DNA of 64,000 bases from Methylobacterium longum (GTDB lineage Bacteria > Pseudomonadota > Alphaproteobacteria > Rhizobiales > Beijerinckiaceae), in the NCBI RefSeq assembly GCF_022179385.1, contig NZ_BPQS01000005.1:124001-188000 (forward strand), given 5' to 3'. The position numbers and the translations under genes were made by a program. Position 1 is the stretch's first letter, and each line of letters starts with the position of its first letter. The notes beneath the pieces are model-generated. The model had not been told where the DNA came from, ran no database searches, and was given only the letters and a program-made list of their open reading frames with translations. Below, one piece after another: positions 60,117-64,000 of the stretch.

Positions 60117-61655
60117 TCAGCGGCAGGTGATCCCCACCACGGCGGGCGCGACCGCGCCGGGTCCGTCTGCCCGGCGTGGGGCCGTCCCGGGGGGACCTGG
60201 CCCGGCGAGATTTGGCCCAGCGAGACCTGGCCCAGCGAGATTTGGCCCAGCGACACCTTGGGCATCGAGGAACGCCGCCACGGCCCGCGCCGGCACCAGC
60301 GGCAGGCGCGCTGGCGGCACCACCCCGGCGATCCGGCGCGGCGCCGTGGGGTAGCGGGCGACGAGCCCGACGAGGGCACCCGACCGGTCGAGCACCGGCG
60401 CGCCGGCGGAGCCCGGCTGGAGTGCGGCGATCACGTCGGTCCCTTGGACCTCACCCGGAGCGGCCTGGATCCCGTCCGCACCGGGCGCGAGGGCGATCAC
60501 GCCGTCCTCGGGCGGACCGGGCTCCGCGCGGATCGCGGGCCGGAGCGGGGCAGGGGCGCCGGGCGCATCGAGAAGCGCGAGTCCGGCCGGATCGGTGGCG
60601 AGCAGCCGCGCGGGCGCCGCGCCGATTCGCGGCAGGGCGCAACCCTCCAGCGCGGCGGCGGCCGTCAGCACGCGGCCGGGCGCCACCGTGAGACCGGCGC
60701 CCGCCGGGGCCGCGGCGGCGAGGCTCACCGGAGGAGGCAGCGCGGGGGGTTGAGCCGGCGCGGCCGGCCCTGAGCCGGCGGGATCCGGGAACGGCTCGAA
60801 GGCGTTCGCCACGGCGATCACGAGCCGGTCGACCTCCGGAGCCAGGGCGCGGTCGTAGCCGAACAGGAAGCCGCGCACGCCCTGCGGCCCGGCCGCGTAG
60901 CGGATGTAGGACAGTCCCGGTCCGGTCTCGGCGGTGACCACCACGATGTCGGGCCGTCGCAGCTTGTAGGTGACCTTGCGGCCGGGAAGCGGCGCGGTGG
61001 CCTTCTCGAACAGGGCATCCAGGGTTTCGGTCTCGGGGGGAAAGGCTCGGGATTCCAGGGTGACGCGCCCGTCCTGGCTCTGCCACCGGGTCCCGGCGGG
61101 GAGGGCGGTGCGTTTCGCCAGCAGGCGCTCCGGAACGCCCATGACGGCGCCGGTGCCCGGATCGACTGCGACCCGGAAGCGCGCCGCCGTCCGGGCCGCT
61201 GCGCCGGCGGCCAGGAGCGCCGCCCGTCCGCGCGGATCGAGGGGATCGGCCGGACCGGACCGGGCTTGATAGGCGCTGAGCGCCTCGAAGGTCCGGCGCC
61301 CGAACGTGCCCGACACCACGGCGTTGAAGTCGCCGGTCCAGACCAGAGCCTCCTGAACCGCCTTGCGGTCCGCCTCGGGCAGGGCCTCGAAGGCCGCCTT
61401 CGCGCCCTCGAAGGCGAGATCGGCCGGCGCCCCGGCAGCGGGCGGCGGTTTCGGCGCGGCCCGGGGCGGGGCGGCCGGGGGTGGGACGGGGCGGTTTGGA
61501 ACGGGACGGGGCGGGGCGGGGTGAGGCGGGACGGGGCCGTCCTGGGCGTGGACGACCCCGCTGGCGAGCAGGATCGCGAGGAGGCACACCGCTGCGCGAC
61601 GACGCGGGGGCCGGGCTCCCGGAACTCCGTTCCGCGACAGCTCACCCGAATCCAT
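60117..61655 (-). CDS. Exported peptidoglycan-binding protein with degenerate trypsin-like domain
   Basis: A 512-aa protein. Signal peptide (LLAILLASGVVHAQ), a Pro-rich linker, then a peptidoglycan-binding-1-like domain (VQEALVWTGDFNAVVSGTFG, FEALSAYQ). A central part of unknown type follows, then a C-terminal trypsin-like domain. The His site reads VLTAAAAL, with Ala334 where active proteases have His. The Ser site reads GSAGAP, with Ala417 at the nucleophile position of GNSGGP. It therefore should not cleave peptides. The C-terminus has NLAGP/GLAGP repeats coded by a 15-bp minisatellite. The ATG at 61655 has GGGGG before it; a GTG at 61673 is an alternative. Confidence 0.72.
   Translation of the reverse strand: MDSGELSRNGVPGARPPRRRAAVCLLAILLASGVVHAQDGPVPPHPAPPRPVPNRPVPPPAAPPRAAPKPPPAAGAPADLAFEGAKAAFEALPEADRKAVQEALVWTGDFNAVVSGTFGRRTFEALSAYQARSGPADPLDPRGRAALLAAGAAARTAARFRVAVDPGTGAVMGVPERLLAKRTALPAGTRWQSQDGRVTLESRAFPPETETLDALFEKATAPLPGRKVTYKLRRPDIVVVTAETGPGLSYIRYAAGPQGVRGFLFGYDRALAPEVDRLVIAVANAFEPFPDPAGSGPAAPAQPPALPPPVSLAAAAPAGAGLTVAPGRVLTAAAALEGCALPRIGAAPARLLATDPAGLALLDAPGAPAPLRPAIRAEPGPPEDGVIALAPGADGIQAAPGEVQGTDVIAALQPGSAGAPVLDRSGALVGLVARYPTAPRRIAGVVPPARLPLVPARAVAAFLDAQGVAGPNLAGPGLAGPNLAGPGPPGTAPRRADGPGAVAPAVVGITCR
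60196..60255. repeat. 15-bp minisatellite, four units
   Basis: Four adjacent units of (CC/TT)TGGCCCAGCGAGA, alternating CC and TT at the first two bases, with one or two substitutions. In frame within the pseudoprotease, coding five-residue N/G-LAGP repeats. Confidence 0.85.
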
Positions 61656-61857
61656 GACGGCCCCCACCTGCACGATGCCGATCCTGTCAGAGGCTCCGGC
61701 GGCAGGCCAGGCGAAACCGCGTCGTTCGCCATCGCGTCGTGCGTCGGCGGCCGCGATGCGCTACAGGGCGCAACATCCGGCCTCCGGCGGCGGCCGGGTC
61801 GCCGTTCCGGCCCTCGCGGGCCACGCGATGCCGCCACGGTTCGACACGGAGCCCGGC

Positions 61858-62034
61858 ATGAGCGACACCAACAACACGTTCAAGAAGGCGCCCAAGCGCA
61901 AGCCCACCAAGGGCAAGAGCGTCAGCGTCTCCCCGGAGATGCGTCAGGCCTATGCCGACCTGATCCAAGAGCGTGCGGAAAAGCAGGAGGCCTACGGGCG
62001 TCACCTGCCGCAGGAGGAGACGCGGAAGCGTTGA
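61858..62034 (+). CDS. Small basic hypothetical protein
   Basis: A 58-aa, Lys/Arg-rich protein: MSDTNNTFKKAPKRKPTKGK, then a charged helix PEMRQAYADLIQERAEKQEAY. GGAG lies six bases before the ATG. I do not recognise it. The composition suggests a nucleic-acid- or ribosome-associated small protein, but that is a guess. Confidence 0.6.
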   Translation: MSDTNNTFKKAPKRKPTKGKSVSVSPEMRQAYADLIQERAEKQEAYGRHLPQEETRKR

Positions 62035-62059
62035 AGCCGCGGGGGCCGGGGAAGCCGAA

Positions 62060-62422
62060 TCAGCGCTTGCGCACGAATTCGGTGCGCAGGACGAGGCCCT
62101 TGATGGTGTCGTGCCGGCAGTCGATCTCCTCCGGATCGTCCGTGAGCCGGATCGACCGGATGACCGTGCCCTGCTTCAGGGTCTGATTGGCGCCCTTGAC
62201 CTTAAGGTCCTTGATCAGTGTGACCGAATCGCCGTCGGCGAGGCTGTTGCCGGCCGCGTCGCGGACCTGCACCACCTCGGGCGCCGCGCCTGCGGTCCCT
62301 GGCGGAAGCCATTCACCCGTCGCCTCGTCGTAGACGTAAGCCTCGTCGCCGCCGCTCAAAGCCGTGCCCCCGGTCCGGATCGGGACCCGGTCCTGTCCGG
62401 ATCCCGCAGGCCCGTCATACAC
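62060..62422 (-). CDS. PhnA (YjdM)-like protein lacking the zinc ribbon
   Basis: A 120-aa protein whose C-terminal 70 residues match the PhnA domain: VRDAAGNSLADGDSVTLIKDLKVKG, then TLKQGTVIRSIRL and LVLRTEFVRKR. The N-terminal Cys-containing zinc ribbon of E. coli YjdM is absent and is replaced by a Gly-rich stretch and YVYDEATGEWLPP. The exact start is uncertain. The family is not a true phosphonoacetate hydrolase in most bacteria; its role is unknown. Confidence 0.75.
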   Translation of the reverse strand: MYDGPAGSGQDRVPIRTGGTALSGGDEAYVYDEATGEWLPPGTAGAAPEVVQVRDAAGNSLADGDSVTLIKDLKVKGANQTLKQGTVIRSIRLTDDPEEIDCRHDTIKGLVLRTEFVRKR

Positions 62423-62524
62423 GCGCGTCCCGGCACATCCAACCGGTCGCCGATTCGGCGCGGGACGGCCGGACCCTAGCCGATCGGACCGGCCTCGCGC
62501 GCGGGCCGGTCCGGCGACCCGGCC

Positions 62525-63811
62525 TTACCGCTTCAGCGGTCCGGCCTCGATCACGTCCTCGACGGTCCGCAACCCGGCGCGCGGGGCGTTGACCAGACAC
62601 GCCATGTTGCCCGGCGGGTGCTGGTTCTTCCACATCTTGGTGTGGGCCTGGGGGATCTTGTCCCAGGGGAAGACCTCGCTCATGCACGGGTCGATCCGCT
62701 GATCGAGCACGAACTGGTTCGCCGCCGAGGCCTGCTTCAGGTGGGCGAAGTGCGAGCCCTGGATGCGCTTCTGCCGCATCCAGACGTAGCGGGCGTCGAA
62801 GGTGATGTTGAAGCCGGTCGTGCCGGCGCAGAACACCACCATGCCGCCGCGCTTCACCACCAGCGCCGAGACCGGGAAGGTCGCCTCGCCGGGATGCTCG
62901 AACACGATGTCGACGTCCTGCTTGCCGGTGATGTCCCAGATCGCCTTGCCGAACTTCCGCGCTTCCTTGGTCCAGGCGTGGAACTCGGGGCTGTTCACCT
63001 TCGGGAGCTGCCCCCAGCAGTCGAAGTCCTTGCGGTTGATGACGCCCTTGGCGCCCAGGCTCATCACGTAGTCGCGCTTCGACTCGTCCGAGATCACCGC
63101 GATGGCGTTGGCGCCGGAGGCCGCGCAGAGCTGCACGCCGAACACGCCCAGCCCGCCGGAGGCGCCCCAGATCAGCACGTTCTGGCCCGGCTTCACCGTG
63201 TGCGGGGCGTGGCCGAACAGCATGCGGTAGGCGGTGGCCAGCGTCAGCGTGTAGCAGGCCGCCTCCTCCCAGGTGAGGTGCTTGGGCCGCGTCATGAGCT
63301 GGCGGGACTGCACCCGGCAGAACTGCGCGAAGGAGCCGTCCCCGGTCTCGTAGCCCCAGATGCGCTGCGAGGGCGAGAGCATCGGGTCGCCGCCGTTGCA
63401 CTCCTCGTCGTCGCCGTCGTCGCGGTTGCAGTGGACGATGACCTCGTCGCCGACCTTCCAGCGCTTCACCTTGGCGCCGACCTTCCAGACGATGCCGGAC
63501 GCGTCGGAGCCGGCGATGTGGTACTCGCCCTTGTGCACGTCGAAGGGCGAGATCGGCTCGCCGAGCCCGGCCCAGACGCCGTTGTAGTTCACGCCCGCGG
63601 CCATGACGTAGACCAGCACCTCGTCGTCGCCGATCTCCCAGACCGGCAGCACCTCGAGCTGGTGGGACTGTTCCGGGGGTCCGTGGCGCTCGCGCCGGAT
63701 CGCCCAGGCATACATCCTGGCCGGCACGTGACCCAGCGGCGGGATCTCGCCCATCTCGTAGAGGTCCTTGACCTCGGCTTCCTTCGGACCGACCGCAGCG
63801 CTCGCCGCCAT
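62525..63811 (-). CDS. ccr: Crotonyl-CoA carboxylase/reductase
   Basis: A 428-aa NADPH-dependent enzyme that converts crotonyl-CoA and CO2 to ethylmalonyl-CoA, the key step of the ethylmalonyl-CoA pathway used for C1 and C2 assimilation in Methylobacterium. It is a medium-chain dehydrogenase/reductase: AAGVNYNGVWAGLGEPI near residue 75, the NADPH Rossmann LIWGASGGLGVFGVQL (about 212), and RIQGSHFAHLKQASAANQF near 370. The ATG at 63811 (MAASAAVGPKEAE) matches family N-termini and has a GA-rich ribosome-binding region; an upstream in-frame ATG adds an unrelated extension. Confidence 0.95.
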   Translation of the reverse strand: MAASAAVGPKEAEVKDLYEMGEIPPLGHVPARMYAWAIRRERHGPPEQSHQLEVLPVWEIGDDEVLVYVMAAGVNYNGVWAGLGEPISPFDVHKGEYHIAGSDASGIVWKVGAKVKRWKVGDEVIVHCNRDDGDDEECNGGDPMLSPSQRIWGYETGDGSFAQFCRVQSRQLMTRPKHLTWEEAACYTLTLATAYRMLFGHAPHTVKPGQNVLIWGASGGLGVFGVQLCAASGANAIAVISDESKRDYVMSLGAKGVINRKDFDCWGQLPKVNSPEFHAWTKEARKFGKAIWDITGKQDVDIVFEHPGEATFPVSALVVKRGGMVVFCAGTTGFNITFDARYVWMRQKRIQGSHFAHLKQASAANQFVLDQRIDPCMSEVFPWDKIPQAHTKMWKNQHPPGNMACLVNAPRAGLRTVEDVIEAGPLKR

Positions 63812-64000
63812 CTCGCTCTCCTCTTCGTCCCGCGTGATTCTCACGGCCGCGGTTCTCACTCGCGCTATAGCGGCGATGCCGAAGCCCTCCAAGTGGGCCG
63901 AAAGTCGAAACCCGCAGGTTTCCGACATGAAAAACCCGTCGGCACAGGGCGGGCGCCCACGTATTCAAATTCGCCTTGCCGGCAGAGCAAGTATTATTAC

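Noticed and set aside
60196..60255. Tandem repeat as a CRISPR fragment
   Set aside because: The units abut without spacers, are only 15 bases, and lie in frame within a gene. No cas genes are present.

Overview
The window is about 72% G+C, densely packed and free of transposases, integrases, phage genes, tRNAs and rRNAs. Gene content points to an alphaproteobacterium of the Methylobacterium group. The evidence is crotonyl-CoA carboxylase/reductase (ethylmalonyl-CoA pathway), a membrane-bound formate dehydrogenase of the FdoGHI/Fdh3 type, alternative complex III, paired DUF465 proteins, a NepR-like protein and DUF3309. This placement is inferred from gene content, not from a search.

Layout. 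1-3565 (minus): start of an alternative complex III operon (actA, actB running off the left edge). 3945-11793 (mostly plus): a degenerate ABC-exporter-like protein, a YafK-type L,D-transpeptidase, an MBL-fold hydrolase, a small membrane protein, an NDUFA9-like protein and a sugar-nucleotide epimerase. 12065-22101: a divergent acyl-CoA degradation locus. The minus arm has a nitronate monooxygenase, enoyl-CoA hydratase, IclR regulator and type III CoA-transferase. The plus arm has pimF-pimB-pimC-pimD-like genes. Two copies of a palindrome lie between the arms. 22294-25772: TPR lipoprotein, purK, purE and two divergent DUF465 genes. 26143-33783: prpE, a CopG/PHB-depolymerase-like pair, a secreted phospholipase A2-like protein, an old yellow enzyme, a phosphodiester glycosidase-like protein and a Gly/Tyr-rich secreted protein. 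33913-36098: MFS transporter plus amidohydrolase behind a LacI-type operator. 36311-40141 (minus): sulfate importer cysP-T-W-A. 40744-40929: orphan NepR-like protein.

41574-47649: formate dehydrogenase fdoG-fdoH-fdoI-fdhE. An in-frame UGA in fdoG (42168-42170) is followed by a near-canonical bacterial SECIS hairpin, so fdoG should be read as one selenoprotein and not as a broken gene. 47761-54494: XRE/cupin regulator with a class III aminotransferase, a PRISE-type reductase, an M20 peptidase, and a LysR regulator divergent from a second nitronate monooxygenase. 54604-62422: envelope and small proteins (L,D-transpeptidase, SRPBCC protein, lipoprotein, MHS-family transporter, YjfB-like, cysteine synthase, DUF3309, a peptidoglycan-binding pseudoprotease, PhnA-like). 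62525-63811: ccr.

Metabolically the window joins C1/formate oxidation feeding a quinone-linked chain (Fdo plus alternative complex III) with acyl-CoA handling (pim-like genes, prpE, ccr) and sulfur assimilation (cysPTWA, cysteine synthase). The most unusual items are the selenocysteine fdoG, two apparent pseudoenzymes (ABC-like at 3945 and trypsin-like at 60117), the orphan NepR, the PLA2-like secreted protein and several well-formed operator palindromes.
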